Origin: SURF-21 sp964510515
GTDB taxonomy: Bacteria; Actinomycetota; Geothermincolia; Geothermincolales; RBG-13-55-18
DNA: 59,141 bases
Direction of reading: 5' to 3'
NCBI GenBank assembly: GCA_964510515.1
Contig: CAZEAU010000016.1
Location: 1-59,141 of the forward strand
A program made the translations under genes and the position numbers. The notes below the pieces were generated by a model. It was not told the origin of the DNA. It did no database searches and saw only the letters and a list, made by a program, of their open reading frames with translations. Positions 15,723 to 25,700 of the stretch are shown in pieces. The stretch's first letter is position 1; each line of letters opens with the position of its first letter.

Positions 15723-15827
15723 CCCGGCGGGCTTCCCCGCCCCGGGGTACGCAGAGGCGCCCGCGCACGGGTCGCGTGGGGGGCGGCGCCCGAGTGGCGG
15801 GGAGCGGAGATGGGCTATAATCGGGGG

Positions 15828-16214
15828 AGAGGGAGTCGGCCGGGTGGTCGCGGGAGCGGCGACAGCCGCTCGCGAGGAAAGTCCGGACTCCACAGGGCGG
15901 GGAGCTGGGTAACGCCCAGGCGGGGTAACCCGACGGAAAGTGCCACAGAAAGGGAAACCGCCCGCAGGCACTGCGCATGCGGCGCCGGCGGGCAAGGGTG
16001 AAAAGGTGGGGTAAGAGCCCACCAGCGGTCCTGGTGACAGGCCGGCTAGGTAAACCCCTCCCGGAGCAAGGCCAAATAGGAGCCGATGCTGCGGCCCGCA
16101 GCGCTCGAGGCTCGGGTAGGCCGCTAGAGGCCGCCGGTAACGGCGGTCCCAGATGGATGGCCACCGCCCGGTTCAGGCCGGGCACAGGATCCGGCTTACA
16201 GGCCGGCTTCCTCT
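15828..16214 (+). ncRNA. rnpB: RNase P RNA (type A)
   Basis: All landmark elements are present: the 5' P1 arm AGAGGGAGTCGGCC (15828-15841) pairs with 3' GGCCGGCTTCCTCT (16201-16214); GAGGAAAGTCCGGACTCC near 15876; GACGGAAAGTGCCACAG near 15931; GGTAAACCCC near 16049; AGATGGATGGCCACCG near 16151; ACAGGATCCGGCTTACAG near 16184. This RNA is the catalytic subunit that matures tRNA 5' ends. A consensus TATAAT at 15816-15821 places the start at the P1 arm. Reading frames across the gene are not coding. Confidence 0.96.
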
Positions 16215-16333
16215 ACTCGATTCTGGCGCCGCCATCCCGCGCCCGCAGGCGCGGAGCGGGGAGGGGCGGCGGAGAAGGCGGGAGAGACGGCTCCGGTTCG
16301 CGGGGGAGCAAGGCGCGTGGGAAGGGGGAAGAG

Positions 16334-16561
16334 ATGGCCGGAAACGGTGCCGCGGCGAGGGGGGAGTTTGACGCAAAGACCCTGAAGAGGGCGGAGTTCT
16401 GCAAGGACAAGTGCATCGCCTGCAGGATGGGCCGGGAGAAGGGCAAGGGCTTCTTCAACTGGATGGTACGCATGGAGTCCAAGCTCAAGGTATGCCCCTT
16501 TTGCAGGGCGTATGAAAAGGTGTACGGGGTGCCCGCCTACGAGAAGCCGCCGCAAGAGTGA
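16334..16561 (+). CDS. Small cysteine-rich (zinc-ribbon-like) protein
   Basis: A 75-residue protein. The core contains CKDKCIACRMG and CPFCRAYEK, i.e. C-x3-C-x2-C followed about 32 residues later by C-x2-C, a likely zinc-binding arrangement. The start ATG at 16334 is preceded by GGAAGGGGGAAGAG. Its stop overlaps the GTG start of the glycosidase gene (GTGA), so the two are co-translated. I do not recognise a named family; the upstream open frame through the RNase P RNA is not part of it. Confidence 0.7.
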   Translation: MAGNGAAARGEFDAKTLKRAEFCKDKCIACRMGREKGKGFFNWMVRMESKLKVCPFCRAYEKVYGVPAYEKPPQE

Positions 16562-17871
16562 CAGGGGCGCCTCACCTTGACGCCGGGGACTGGAGCAGGC
16601 TGCGCGAGGAGTCCCGCCGCGTCTTCGCCCTGAACGAGGTCGAGCGGGATGACATATATTACCATATGCCCTCGCATCACCACTATCCCTCGCTCTTCGC
16701 CTGGGACAGCGGCTTTCACGCCGCGGCTATGCTGCACCTCGACGCGGCCAAGGCGGAGCGGGAACTGGAGACCCTCTTCCGCCAGCGGGGAGGGGACGGC
16801 CACCTCCCCCACGAGACCCTGCTCCCGCACCGTGCCTCGCGGCCCTGGCGGCGCGGCGCGGTGACCCTGCTGACGCGCTGGGGCTTCGACCGCGATGGCG
16901 CCTCCTACATGGTGGACCCGCCCAGCTACCATTACGCCGCCGAGCTGGTTTTCCGGCGTACCCGCAACCGGGACTGGCTGCAGCGGGTGTGGGGCGGGAT
17001 GCGCCGCAGCCTCGACTTCCTGCTCGAGGAGAGGGATGCGCACGGCGACGGCCTGGTCACCATCTTCCATCCCTGGGAGTCGGGCACCGACATGTCCCCG
17101 CAGTTCTTCAGCGCCATGGGCCTCGACCGCAGCGGGTGGAGAAACGCCCTGCGCTCGAACCTGTATCCCACCGCTCTTTTCGCCTTCAACCTGCTCAAGG
17201 GGTGGGACGCGAAGAAACTGGCCGCGGCGGACCGCTTCGCGTGCCAGGAGCTGACCATGAACTGCCTTGCCGTCCGCGCCTGCCGCAGCATGTCCCGCCT
17301 GGCGGGCGAGCTGGGGAGGAAGGAGGAGGAGGAGCGCTACGGGCGCAGGGCGCAGGCGATGATGGATGCCTTGGACGAGCATTGCTGGGACGAGGGCGAG
17401 GGCTGCTATTTCCCGCGTTTCGGCATGGGCCGCCCGCGGCTGGCGCGCCGCAAGACGGCCGATTCGCTCATGCCGCTCTACACCGGTCTTTGCCGCCGCG
17501 ATAGGGCGGAGCGTCTCATCGAGGAGCACCTCTTGAACGAGGACGAGTTCTGGGGCGAGTATCCCGTGCCCTTCAACCCGCCGGGAGAGCTGCGGGGGGA
17601 GGGGAAATGGGTGGAGCGCCGCCTGTGGTCCGGGCACTGCGTGTGGATAAACTTCTGCTGGATGCTGGCCATCGGACTCGAGGAGTGCGGCCGCGACGGC
17701 GAGGCGCGGGAGATGACCGCCAGGGTGGTGCGCATGGTCCTGCGGGAAGGCTTTTTCGAGTACTACGATTCGCGCAGCGGGGAGGGCAGGAGAATCCCCG
17801 ACTTCTGCTGGCCGGCCCTGGCCCTGGACATGATGGCCCGCTTCTGGCCGCAGGCGGCGCAGGGGGCGTGA
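16558..17871 (+). CDS. (alpha/alpha)6-barrel glycosidase, GH63/trehalase-like
   Basis: A 437-residue protein with motifs of the GH37/GH63 clan: FAWDSGFHAAAM near residue 49, DGHLPHETLLPH near 82, HPWESGTDMSPQFF near 174, GHCVWINFCWM near 360 and EYYDSRSGEG near 401, where the acid and base residues are expected. Candidates are mannosylglycerate hydrolase, glucosylglycerate hydrolase or another alpha-glycosidase for small sugars or compatible solutes. There is no signal peptide, so it is probably cytoplasmic. The GTG start overlaps the preceding stop. Confidence 0.75.
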   Translation: MTGAPHLDAGDWSRLREESRRVFALNEVERDDIYYHMPSHHHYPSLFAWDSGFHAAAMLHLDAAKAERELETLFRQRGGDGHLPHETLLPHRASRPWRRGAVTLLTRWGFDRDGASYMVDPPSYHYAAELVFRRTRNRDWLQRVWGGMRRSLDFLLEERDAHGDGLVTIFHPWESGTDMSPQFFSAMGLDRSGWRNALRSNLYPTALFAFNLLKGWDAKKLAAADRFACQELTMNCLAVRACRSMSRLAGELGRKEEEERYGRRAQAMMDALDEHCWDEGEGCYFPRFGMGRPRLARRKTADSLMPLYTGLCRRDRAERLIEEHLLNEDEFWGEYPVPFNPPGELRGEGKWVERRLWSGHCVWINFCWMLAIGLEECGRDGEAREMTARVVRMVLREGFFEYYDSRSGEGRRIPDFCWPALALDMMARFWPQAAQGA

Positions 17872-17905
17872 GCGGAGGCGGGGGAGGCGGCCGCATATGG
17901 CGGCG

Positions 17906-18316
17906 TCAATGCCTGACGATGCGGTCGGGGAAGGCGCCCGACATCATGCCGTTTCGCACGTAATCCAGGTAGCGTTCCCTGCGGTGCGCCGCGGCGGTGT
18001 AGAGGGGGACGAGGATGGCGACGGCGATGAGGGTCAACCAGGTCGTGGACCCTATGGCCACCCCCAGGTTCATGAGCGACCTCGCCATGATCCTGAGATA
18101 GCTGTGGCGGATGCTCGTCAGGCGCGAAGGCAGCCTCCGCCGCTGCCTGTTCACGAGGCTGAGGTTGTAGAGAAAGCCCAGCAGCCATATCGCCAGCCCG
18201 ATGGGGATGGCCAATGGCAGGGGCACGCCGATACGCCAGCCGGCGGCAAGGCCCGTGACCACGCTGCCCCATAGCAGGGCGAAATGCAACAGGATGACCC
18301 AATTCGCTTGCGGCAT
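17906..18316 (-). CDS. Small membrane protein, possibly related to isoprenylcysteine/phospholipid methyltransferases
   Basis: A 136-residue protein beginning MPQANWVILL. Hydrophobic segments lie near residues 5-25, 32-52 and 88-112. A C-terminal RERYLDYV-containing segment is only weakly reminiscent of membrane methyltransferases. ATG at 18316 is chosen because conserved-looking hydrophobic sequence begins there; the frame is open further upstream without a ribosome-binding site. Function unknown. Confidence 0.5.
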   Translation of the reverse strand: MPQANWVILLHFALLWGSVVTGLAAGWRIGVPLPLAIPIGLAIWLLGFLYNLSLVNRQRRRLPSRLTSIRHSYLRIMARSLMNLGVAIGSTTWLTLIAVAILVPLYTAAAHRRERYLDYVRNGMMSGAFPDRIVRH

Positions 18317-18522
18317 ATGCTCAATATACCCACAGGTGACCGCGAAAAAACAACCCCCGCAGCGCCGGGGCGGCGCCGCGGGGAGGTCAACGGCATTATA
18401 TTGGAGAAGATTAGCGTGTATTATTGGGAAAGCAGAGCAGAAGCGCGGGGTGGACTTAGAGGGCGGGCGTTCCCGCATTTGCCATATAGGTAGCGATGAT
18501 GCGAGGGAAGGAGGGTGATCGG

Positions 18523-19128
18523 GTGAGTAAGCTCGCGGGGATGAAGCAGCGCCTGCAACATATGGCGGAAATCGGCATCGGGATGAAGCGAAAGCTCGAG
18601 CAGTTCAAGGGCCCCGGGGGAGTCGAGCTGCGCGAGAAGGCGAAGTCGCTGGGAACCCGCATGGGGGTCGGGGCCGGGATAGCGGCCTTTGGCCTGGCCA
18701 TCGTCGCCGTGGCCTCCGTGTACATCGTCGCCGTAATTATCCTGCTCTTGAATATCGCCCTGGACCGCCTGTGGCTTTCCGCCCTGATCGTGGTCCTGGG
18801 GCTGTTGCTGCTTGGCGCGGCGGTCGCCGTGATCGGGGTGGGTATCGCCCGCAAGGCGGCAAGGGAAATACCCAAGCTGGGCGAGAGTGCGCTGCAGCCG
18901 ATCAAGCAGGCCGGGGAAGAGATGAAGGAGACGGTGGAGGAGCTGCAGGTGATCGCGAAAGAGGAGGCGGAGGAGCGGCGGCAGCAGATGCTGGGGATGT
19001 TCGAGCAGGCCAAGAAGTACGTCCCCTACGCGATAGGGGCTTACGTGGGCTACCGGCTGGTGAAGAGAACTCTGCGCTCACGGAGGGCGAGGAAGCGCAT
19101 CATGCTGGAGGCCTGGGAAGAGGCATGA
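18523..19128 (+). CDS. Phage-holin-superfamily III / DUF1469-like membrane protein
   Basis: A 201-residue protein. An amphipathic N-terminal region is followed by two membrane helices (residues about 50-80 and 85-112, rich in Ala/Val/Leu), then a long charged coiled-coil-like stretch (KETVEELQVIAKEEAEERRQ) and a basic C-terminus. This layout fits the actinobacterial holin-X/DUF1469 group, whose role is unclear. GTG at 18523 is chosen because AAGGAGGGTGA (18508-18518) lies just upstream. An intrinsic terminator follows the stop. Confidence 0.65.
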   Translation: MSKLAGMKQRLQHMAEIGIGMKRKLEQFKGPGGVELREKAKSLGTRMGVGAGIAAFGLAIVAVASVYIVAVIILLLNIALDRLWLSALIVVLGLLLLGAAVAVIGVGIARKAAREIPKLGESALQPIKQAGEEMKETVEELQVIAKEEAEERRQQMLGMFEQAKKYVPYAIGAYVGYRLVKRTLRSRRARKRIMLEAWEEA

Positions 19129-19148
19129 ACAACGCGTTGACCTTCGGT

Positions 19149-19180
19149 AAGGGGGCCGGACTCCGGACGGCCCCCTTTTC
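19149..19180 (+). terminator. intrinsic terminator after the holin-like gene
   Basis: AAGGGGGCC (19149-19157) pairs with GGCCCCCTT (19169-19177), with an inner CGGA/TCCG pairing and a trailing TTTT, 20 bases after the stop codon. Confidence 0.75.
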
Positions 19181-19664
19181 AGTGGGCTACATCACCTGGA
19201 GCCAATATGAAGTAAACCTTCAGGGTTCAGCCGGTCCTCGCCTGAACCGCGATGCCATATCGGAATAAAGGGAGGTCATGCGGCATTATGGGCCCTCGCA
19301 ATAAGGAGGGACGTGTATGCCCGCAGGGCGCCTGAAAAGGCCCGCTGGCTCCCTATAACTAAACCTATACTATAAGTAGAGATTTGTAGAATGTTGCGGT
19401 TCACCCCCGCTTTTCGGCGCGTAGAGGGGAGGGCGGGCACGATGAGGCAAATGGAAAAGCAGGCGGGGAGATCGCTGCCGCGGACGGCGATGAAATATCT
19501 CCCGAAGGGCCTGCCGGCGGCGGGGGGGGGTCAGCTGCGTCACGGCGGGGAATAATATTCTTGGTATGTGCTCGGGGCGGCGCGAGGGCGACGCGAGCGC
19601 CGGGCGAAGGCGCGGCACGGCCGCCGCGGGGTGACCCCGGAAGGCGGCGGAAGGAGGGAGCGAG
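19181..19664 (+). other. 484-bp intergenic region with two tandem micro-ORFs
   Basis: No ordinary gene is supported. GGGAGG precedes an 8-codon frame (ATG 19278 to TAA), and AAGGAGGG right after it precedes a 13-codon frame (ATG 19317 to TAA 19358). Two consecutive very short frames, each with a good ribosome-binding site, are unusual. TATACTATAAG near 19365 is promoter-like. The remainder is GC-rich up to the next gene. Confidence 0.4.
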
Positions 19665-20690
19665 ATGAGGATAGCGGTGGTAGGAGCAGGCTCCATGGGC
19701 ATGATCATCGGCGCCCTGCTCGCCCGCGGCGGCGAGGACATCGTGCTGGTGGACGTGAACGAGCCGCACGTCAAGGCGTTGAACGAGAGGGGCGCGAAGA
19801 TAGTGGGCCACATGGAGGCGACCATACCGGTGAAGGCCATCACCCCGCAGCAGATGGAGGGCGCGTACGACCTCGTGATCTACCTGGTGAAGACGGTGTA
19901 CGACGAGCAGGCGCTCCCGCAGATGCTGCCCTTCCTGGCCGCGGAGAGCATGGTGCTCACCCTGCAGAACGGCGTGCCCGAGGAGAGGGTGGCGGCCGCG
20001 GTGGGCAGGGAGAGGACGCTGGGAGGGGCCATCGGCTGGGGGGCCACCCTGCTCGAGCCGGGGGTATCCGAGCTTACCAGCGAGCTGGAGGCCATGACCT
20101 ACGATGTCGGGGAGCTGGACGGCGGGGACACGCAGCGGGTGAGGGCGCTCAAGGGCATCCTGGACAAGACCGGCGAGGCGACGGTGACCGCGAACCTGGA
20201 GGGGGTGCGCTGGACCAAGCTCCTGGCCAACGTCTCCTTCAGCGGCCTCAGCGCCGCCCTCGACTGCACCTACGGAGAGATACTGGATGACGACAAGGCC
20301 ATCGTGGCCGCGGGCTCCATAATCGTGGAGACCATACTCACGGCGCGGGCGCTCGGCGTCGTCATGGAGCCCATGCAGGGCGTGGATCCGGGCGTGCTCC
20401 TGGACATCATCAAGGAGAGCGAGGAAAACGCCCTCAACGTCATGCGCATGGTATGGGGACGCCACCGCGACCTCCTCGCCTCCATGCTCCAGGACTTGAG
20501 GAAGGGCGTCCCCTGCGAGGTCGATACCCTCAACGGCTATCTCAGCGACAAGTCGGCCCAGGTGGGCGTGCCCACTCCCGTCAACGACAAGGTGACCGAG
20601 ATCATCCGCGGCATCGAGGGCGGCAGGTATCCCTTGAGCTTCGACAACCTGGAAATGATCAAGGTGCGCCCGCTGCAGGAGCTGGTCTGA
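19665..20690 (+). CDS. Ketopantoate reductase (PanE/ApbA) family protein
   Basis: A 341-residue dehydrogenase. It has the N-terminal NADP-binding motif VVGAGSMGMIIG (residues 5-16), then DLVIYLVKTVYDEQAL, LTLQNGVPEE near residue 106 and the C-terminal catalytic region with KLLANVSFSGLSA near 190 and the late helix SMLQDLRKGVPCEVDTLNG. The family reduces 2-dehydropantoate in CoA biosynthesis, but paralogues act on other 2-oxo acids. It is slightly longer than typical PanE (about 300). AAGGAGGGAGCGAG precedes ATG; the thioesterase gene follows on the same strand. Confidence 0.85.
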   Translation: MRIAVVGAGSMGMIIGALLARGGEDIVLVDVNEPHVKALNERGAKIVGHMEATIPVKAITPQQMEGAYDLVIYLVKTVYDEQALPQMLPFLAAESMVLTLQNGVPEERVAAAVGRERTLGGAIGWGATLLEPGVSELTSELEAMTYDVGELDGGDTQRVRALKGILDKTGEATVTANLEGVRWTKLLANVSFSGLSAALDCTYGEILDDDKAIVAAGSIIVETILTARALGVVMEPMQGVDPGVLLDIIKESEENALNVMRMVWGRHRDLLASMLQDLRKGVPCEVDTLNGYLSDKSAQVGVPTPVNDKVTEIIRGIEGGRYPLSFDNLEMIKVRPLQELV

Positions 20691-20796
20691 ACATGGGGGA
20701 GGGGGCGCGGCGGGCCGGCATCCCCAGGACCGGCGGCGCGGGCAGAAGAGGGGTCGGAGGGCACCGTGCGGGCCGAGGCGGAGAAAGGCGGCGGGC

Positions 20797-21273
20797 ATGA
20801 GCGATGACGCGGGCGCGCGGGAGGCAAGGAGCAGGATACTCGCCCTTCTCAACAACTCGCCTTTCTACCTGCATCTGGGCATGGAGGTGGTGGAGGCGGG
20901 CGGGGGCAGGGCGCTGCTGCGCCTGCCGGTAAGGGACGAGCTGAAGAACCTCTACGGCATCCTGCACGGCGGGGTGATCGCCGCGCTGCTCGACTCCTCC
21001 TGCTCCATCGCCGTGGGCACCCTGCTGGGTCCGGACGAGGTGGCGGTCACCCTGGACCAGCGCATCAACTATATCTCCAACGTCAAGCAGGGAGTCCTCA
21101 TCGGCGAGGGCAAAGCCCTGCACAAGGGGAGGTTCACCGGCGTGGGCCAGGCGGAGGTGAGGGACGAGGAGGGCAACCTGATCGCCGCGGGGATGACCAC
21201 CTCCTTCGTCATCAGCAGGGACACCACCGGGGTACGCGGCGCCAGGGACCCGGTTGATGAAAGGCTGAGGTAG
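20797..21273 (+). CDS. PaaI-type hotdog thioesterase
   Basis: A 158-residue single hotdog domain: FYLHLGMEVVEAGGGRALLR, the hotdog helix with NLYGILHGGVIAALLDSS (the HGG motif of the PaaI group) and AVTLDQRINYISNVKQG. It probably hydrolyses an acyl- or aryl-CoA. AAAGGCGG precedes ATG. It lies 107 bases after the ketopantoate-reductase-like gene and may share its transcript. The substrate cannot be told. Confidence 0.85.
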   Translation: MSDDAGAREARSRILALLNNSPFYLHLGMEVVEAGGGRALLRLPVRDELKNLYGILHGGVIAALLDSSCSIAVGTLLGPDEVAVTLDQRINYISNVKQGVLIGEGKALHKGRFTGVGQAEVRDEEGNLIAAGMTTSFVISRDTTGVRGARDPVDERLR

Positions 21274-21551
21274 GGGGGCGGGCGCTGGCCGCCGCGGCCG
21301 CGCGGGCCCGGCGGCGGGCGAGGGGATGGCGCGGCCTCAAGGGCGGGGCGGCCCGCGCGTTTCTGCGCGCCGCGAAGAAGGACCGGAGCGTGACCCTCGC
21401 TCTCCTGCGCCGCCTGGGCGGGGAAACGCGTGACCGGCTGCTGGGAACGGCTGCCGGCCCGCGCGGTGGTCGCGAGCCGCGGGAAGGGGGTCACAGAAAG
21501 GGGCGGCGCCCGGCCCCCCTTAGGGCCGGCCGTTGTCTCCGGGCGTGAAGG
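21274..21551. other. intergenic, 278 bp
   Basis: GC-rich sequence between convergent genes. A GGCCGGGG-type hairpin near 21500-21540 could terminate DivIVA transcription on the minus strand. No gene is supported. Confidence 0.4.
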
Positions 21552-22211
21552 TCACTCCCAGACGTATTTCTCTCTCGCCTTGGGGGGGGTTTCGGGGGCG
21601 GGCTCGGCCGCGGGCTCGCTGACCTCGATCGCGCTTTCAGCGGGGGAGGCCGTCTCTTCCACCACCACATCGGGCTCCTCCCGGGGGGGCGCCGCCTGCG
21701 GGGGCGCGTCCTCTTCCAACCCCGCGGGTTCGGCCGCCGCGGCGAGGTCGGCCTTCGCCGTGTATTCCTCGTATTCGATGAGCAGGCTCTGGCTCTTGAG
21801 CAGCAGCTCGCGCATGGGGGGTATCTGCTCCACGATCTGCTCGCGCATGGCGGAATAGGTCGAGAGCATGAGGGTCTTCTCGCGCTCCAGGTCAGCGAGG
21901 ATGCGGTCGCTGCGGTCCTGCGCCCTCTTGATGATGGCGGCCGCCTGGCTGCGTGCTTCCTGGAGGATGCTGCCCGCGCTCTTCTGGGCGTTCATGAGGG
22001 CGGTCTGCAGCGTTTTCTGCATCTCGTCGAATTGCGAGACCTTGCGGCTCATGCCGGTCACGGTCTCCTCCAGCTCCTGCTTCTTGTTGGCCAGCTTCTC
22101 TACCTCGTCCGCAACGACGTCGAGGAAGGAATCGACCTCTTCCTTGTTGTAGCCGTCGCTGCCGACGGCACTGAACTCCTTAAGATGGATATTCATAGGG
22201 GTTATCGCCAC
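21552..22211 (-). CDS. divIVA: DivIVA-domain cell-division/polar protein
   Basis: A 219-residue protein. Residues 1-55 are the DivIVA N-terminal domain (ITPMNIHLKEF, GYNKEEVDSFLDVVADE). A long coiled coil follows to about residue 145, rich in Glu/Lys/Gln, then a Pro/Glu/Ala-rich tail ending YVWE. DivIVA marks negative curvature and organises polar growth or septation. GTG at 22211 is chosen over ATG 22217 because AAGGAGG lies eight bases before it but only two before the ATG, and it gives the usual short N-terminus. Its own promoter lies 65-95 bases upstream. Confidence 0.85.
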   Translation of the reverse strand: MAITPMNIHLKEFSAVGSDGYNKEEVDSFLDVVADEVEKLANKKQELEETVTGMSRKVSQFDEMQKTLQTALMNAQKSAGSILQEARSQAAAIIKRAQDRSDRILADLEREKTLMLSTYSAMREQIVEQIPPMRELLLKSQSLLIEYEEYTAKADLAAAAEPAGLEEDAPPQAAPPREEPDVVVEETASPAESAIEVSEPAAEPAPETPPKAREKYVWE

Positions 22212-22275
22212 TGCCATCTCCTCCTTCTAGAAGATACACCGCCTCTTCGAGGCAGCCTCTCGGCCTCATCTATAA

Positions 22276-22304
22276 AAAATATGACCTCCCCCGCTTTTTC
22301 GCAA
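22276..22304 (-). promoter_or_regulatory. probable promoter of divIVA
   Basis: On the minus strand TTGCGA (22304-22299), 17 bp, TATTTT (22281-22276), followed by a leader of about 60 bases containing a GCCTC/GAGGC hairpin. Confidence 0.45.
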
Positions 22305-22760
22305 CTATATCAATTTTCCGGCCATTTTGCGACAGCTCCACGGCGGGCTCACCGCGGGTTCCATGCCGACGGCGCGACCTCTCCGTCGCCGTTATCTTCA
22401 ATATTCTTCCCCGCCGCCCTTCCCCCCTTCGTGCATCCCCGAAAAGCGTCCGCGGGAGGCCGGGGAAGCGTCCGCGGCGGGGGGCGCCAAGGGCCGTCGG
22501 GGCGGGGCGCGGAGGGCGTCCGCCAGCCGGCGCTGCGCCGCTCTCGCGCGGCCTTGACACATGTCGATATATAATAGATGTTTATGTAGGCACGTCTTTG
22601 CATAACATCGCGGTCATCTTACCGGCAGGGCTTAAAAGCGGCCCGCATGCGCATGGCGCGCGCCGGGCGTCGTGGGGAGAAGGGCGCGAGGGGGAGGGAA
22701 AAAGTGAGGAAGCAAGGCATGCATCTCGTCTTTGGCCGGAGCTGGGAGAGGAGAACATAG
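22305..22760. other. divergent intergenic region before the HEAT-repeat gene
   Basis: No gene is supported. TTGACA (22554-22559) and TATAAT (22570-22575) are both consensus-perfect on the plus strand but only 10 bp apart, too close for a normal sigma70 promoter. Either uses another partner, or the site is bound by a different factor. The HEAT gene starts about 190 bases further on. Confidence 0.35.
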
Positions 22761-25700
22761 GTGAGAGCCTTCAGATTGCAAAGAAGCAGGTTTATCAAGC
22801 CGAACATCGAGAAAATGGAGGCGAAGAAGGACGTCAACGGCCTGATCCAGGTCTTGAGCAGCGATGACGTGAACCTGCGCATCAACGCGGCCCTGGCCCT
22901 GGGCAAGCTCAAGAGGGGGCGTGCCGTGGCCCCGCTCATCGAGTCCCTGCGCGACGAGGACGAGGACGTGCGCTGGGGAGCGGCCTGGGCCCTGGGGGAG
23001 ATCGGCAAGACCGCCGCCCGCCCCCTCATCCAGGTGCTCAACGACGAAGACGCCGACGTGAGGTGGAAGGCCGCATGGTCTCTGGAAAAAATAGGCAAAC
23101 CAGTGGTGGAGACGCTCATCCACGCCCTGAAGGCGGAGTCGGGTGAAGCCAAGGCGAAGGTCGCCCTGGTGCTCGGGGCCATAGGGGACGTGAGGGCGGT
23201 GCGCGCGCTGATGCAGGCCCTGCGGGACGAGGGCGAGGACGTGCGCTGGGGCGCGGCCTGGTCGCTGGAAAAGATCGGCGGCGCGGCGGCGAAGTCGCTC
23301 GTCAAGTCCCTGACGGACGATAACGCGGAGATACGCAGAGACGCGGCCCTCGCCCTCGGGGTGATACGCGACGAGTCGGCGTTGGAGCCCCTGCTGGTCG
23401 CCCTGCGGGACGAGGACGCGGAGGTGCGCCGCGACGCCGCCGCGGCGTTGATCGCCATAGGGGACAAGAAAGCCATATCGTCCCTCAAGCGGATGCTCAA
23501 GGATGGAAGCGAGGACGTGCGCCGCCGGGCGGCGATGGTGCTGGGGAGCCTGGGCTGGAAGCCGGACGACGAGGCGGACAAGGTGCAGTTCTACATCGCC
23601 AACAGGGAATGGGAAGAGGTGGTGGCCCTGGGCCGGGAGTGCGCGCATCCCCTGCTCAGAGCCCTCAAGGAAGAGAGCTGGGAGGTGCGCAGGCAGGTCG
23701 CGATGGCCATAAAAGCCAGGGGCGCCCCCATGCTGGAGGTGATAGCGGCAGCGCTCGAAGACGAGGACGAGGACGTGCGCCGTGAGGCCGCGCTGGTCCT
23801 CAAGGAGCTCGCGGACGAGGCGAACTTGGAGACCCTGCTGGCGGCCATGAACAACCGGGACTGGTACGTGCGCCGCAGCGTCGCTCTCGCCCTGGGGGAG
23901 ATGGGGAGCGAGAAGACCGTGGGCCCGCTTATAGCGGCCCTCGAGGACGAGGACGAGGACGTGCGCCGCGTGGCCGCCTGGGCCCTGGGCGGAATGGGAG
24001 AGATGGCCGTGGATCCGCTGCTGGAAGCGCTGGAGGGCGACAGCGCGGGCATGCGCCGCGGGGCGGCCTGGGCCCTTGGCGTCATCGCGGATGCGAGGGC
24101 GTGCGAGAAGTTGCTCGATGTGCTCAAGGACGAGGACGCCGACTTGCGCCGCGGGGCGGCCTGGGCCCTGGCGCAGATGGGCGAGGAAGTCAGGCCTACC
24201 CTGGAGGCGGCCCTGGTCGATGAGGAGGTCCGCGACGAGGTGGTAGAGCTTCTCGCCAGGATGGACGAGAGGCTGGAGGCAGAGCCCGCGCCCGCGAAGG
24301 AATGGGTAGAGGAGCCGCCGGCCCGGGAAAGAGGACGCGAAGAGGCGCCGCTGCCCACGATGGAGGAAGAGAAAGAAACCCCCTTTGCCCTCCCGGTGAT
24401 ATCGGGCGGGCCGAGCTGGATATCCGGGGCGGAGGAGGAGCCGGGCAAGGCCGCCGCCCTTGTCGCGGCCAGGGACTGGGACCGCGTTATCGAGATGGGC
24501 GACGAGGCGACGGGCTCCCTCACGGCGGCCCTCGACGACCCCGACGAAGAGGTGCGTGCCGGGGCGGCATGGGCCCTGGGGGTCATCGGCAACGTCAGGG
24601 CCGTGGATCCCCTGATCTTGAGGCTGGGAGACGCGGACAGGGACGTGAGGGTCAAAGCGGCGGATGCCCTTAAAAAGCTCGGCGAAGCCGGCGTGAGCCC
24701 CCTCATCGACATCCTGGGCTCGCGGGACCCCGAACTGCGTAAGGAAGCGGCCAGGGTGCTGGGAGACATCAAGGACATACGTGCGATCGCGCCGCTTATA
24801 CAAGCGCTCAAGGACGAGGACGAGAAGGTGCGCGGCAGGGTGGCGAACGCCCTCGAAAAGATAGGCGACCCGGCCATGGAGTCGCTGCAGGCGGCCAGGC
24901 ATGACGAGGATCCCGGCGTACGCCGGCTGGCATCGTCCATATTGGCCAGGTTGTCCTGGAAGCCCCCCGAGGAGGAGCCGGCGCTTCCCGAGATCCCGGT
25001 GTGCGAGGCCGGGGAGGTCGCGGAGCCGGCCCCCGCCGCGCCCGGGGTGCCGCAGGAGTGGATGGAGGAGGAGCCGGCGCTTCCCGAGATCCCGGTGCGC
25101 GAGGCCGGGGAGGTCGCGGAGCCGGCCCCCGCCGCGCCCGCAGCGCCGTGGGAGTGGATGGAGGAACTGCCGCCGCTTCCCGAGATCCCGGTGCTGGAGG
25201 TGGAGGCCCCGGCGGGTGCTCCCGCGGCCGCGGCCCAACCCGCCGCCGAGGTCAGGGCAAGGCAGCTCATCCTGGAGGGTGAGTGGGAGCAGGTGGTGGC
25301 GCTGGGAGGGGAGGCCCTGGATGCCATCGTCGCTGCCCTGGGAGACGACGCAGCGGATGTGCGTCGCGGCGCGGCGTGGTCCCTGGGGGTGATCCGGGAC
25401 AGGAGCGCGACGAGCCACCTGGTGGTCGCGCTGGTGGACGCAGACACCTCGGTCCGCCGCAGCGCGGCATGGGCGCTTGGCGTGATCGGCGATGCGGAGG
25501 CCACGCAGGCCCTCACCGCGTCGCTTTTCGACAGCGACCCCGAGATGAGGAGGAAAACCGCCTGGGCCCTGGGAGAGATCGCGGACGAGAGGGCGATAGA
25601 GCCCCTGGTGGAGGCGCTCGAGGACGAGGACGAGGACGTGCGCCGCGTATCCCTGCTGGTGCTGGAGAAGCTGGGCTGGACGCCCCCCGACGAGGCGGAG

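Noticed and set aside
15977..16333. Upstream extension of the small cysteine-rich protein through the RNase P RNA
   Set aside because: The region is clearly the RNase P RNA 3' half; ATG 16334 has the ribosome-binding site.
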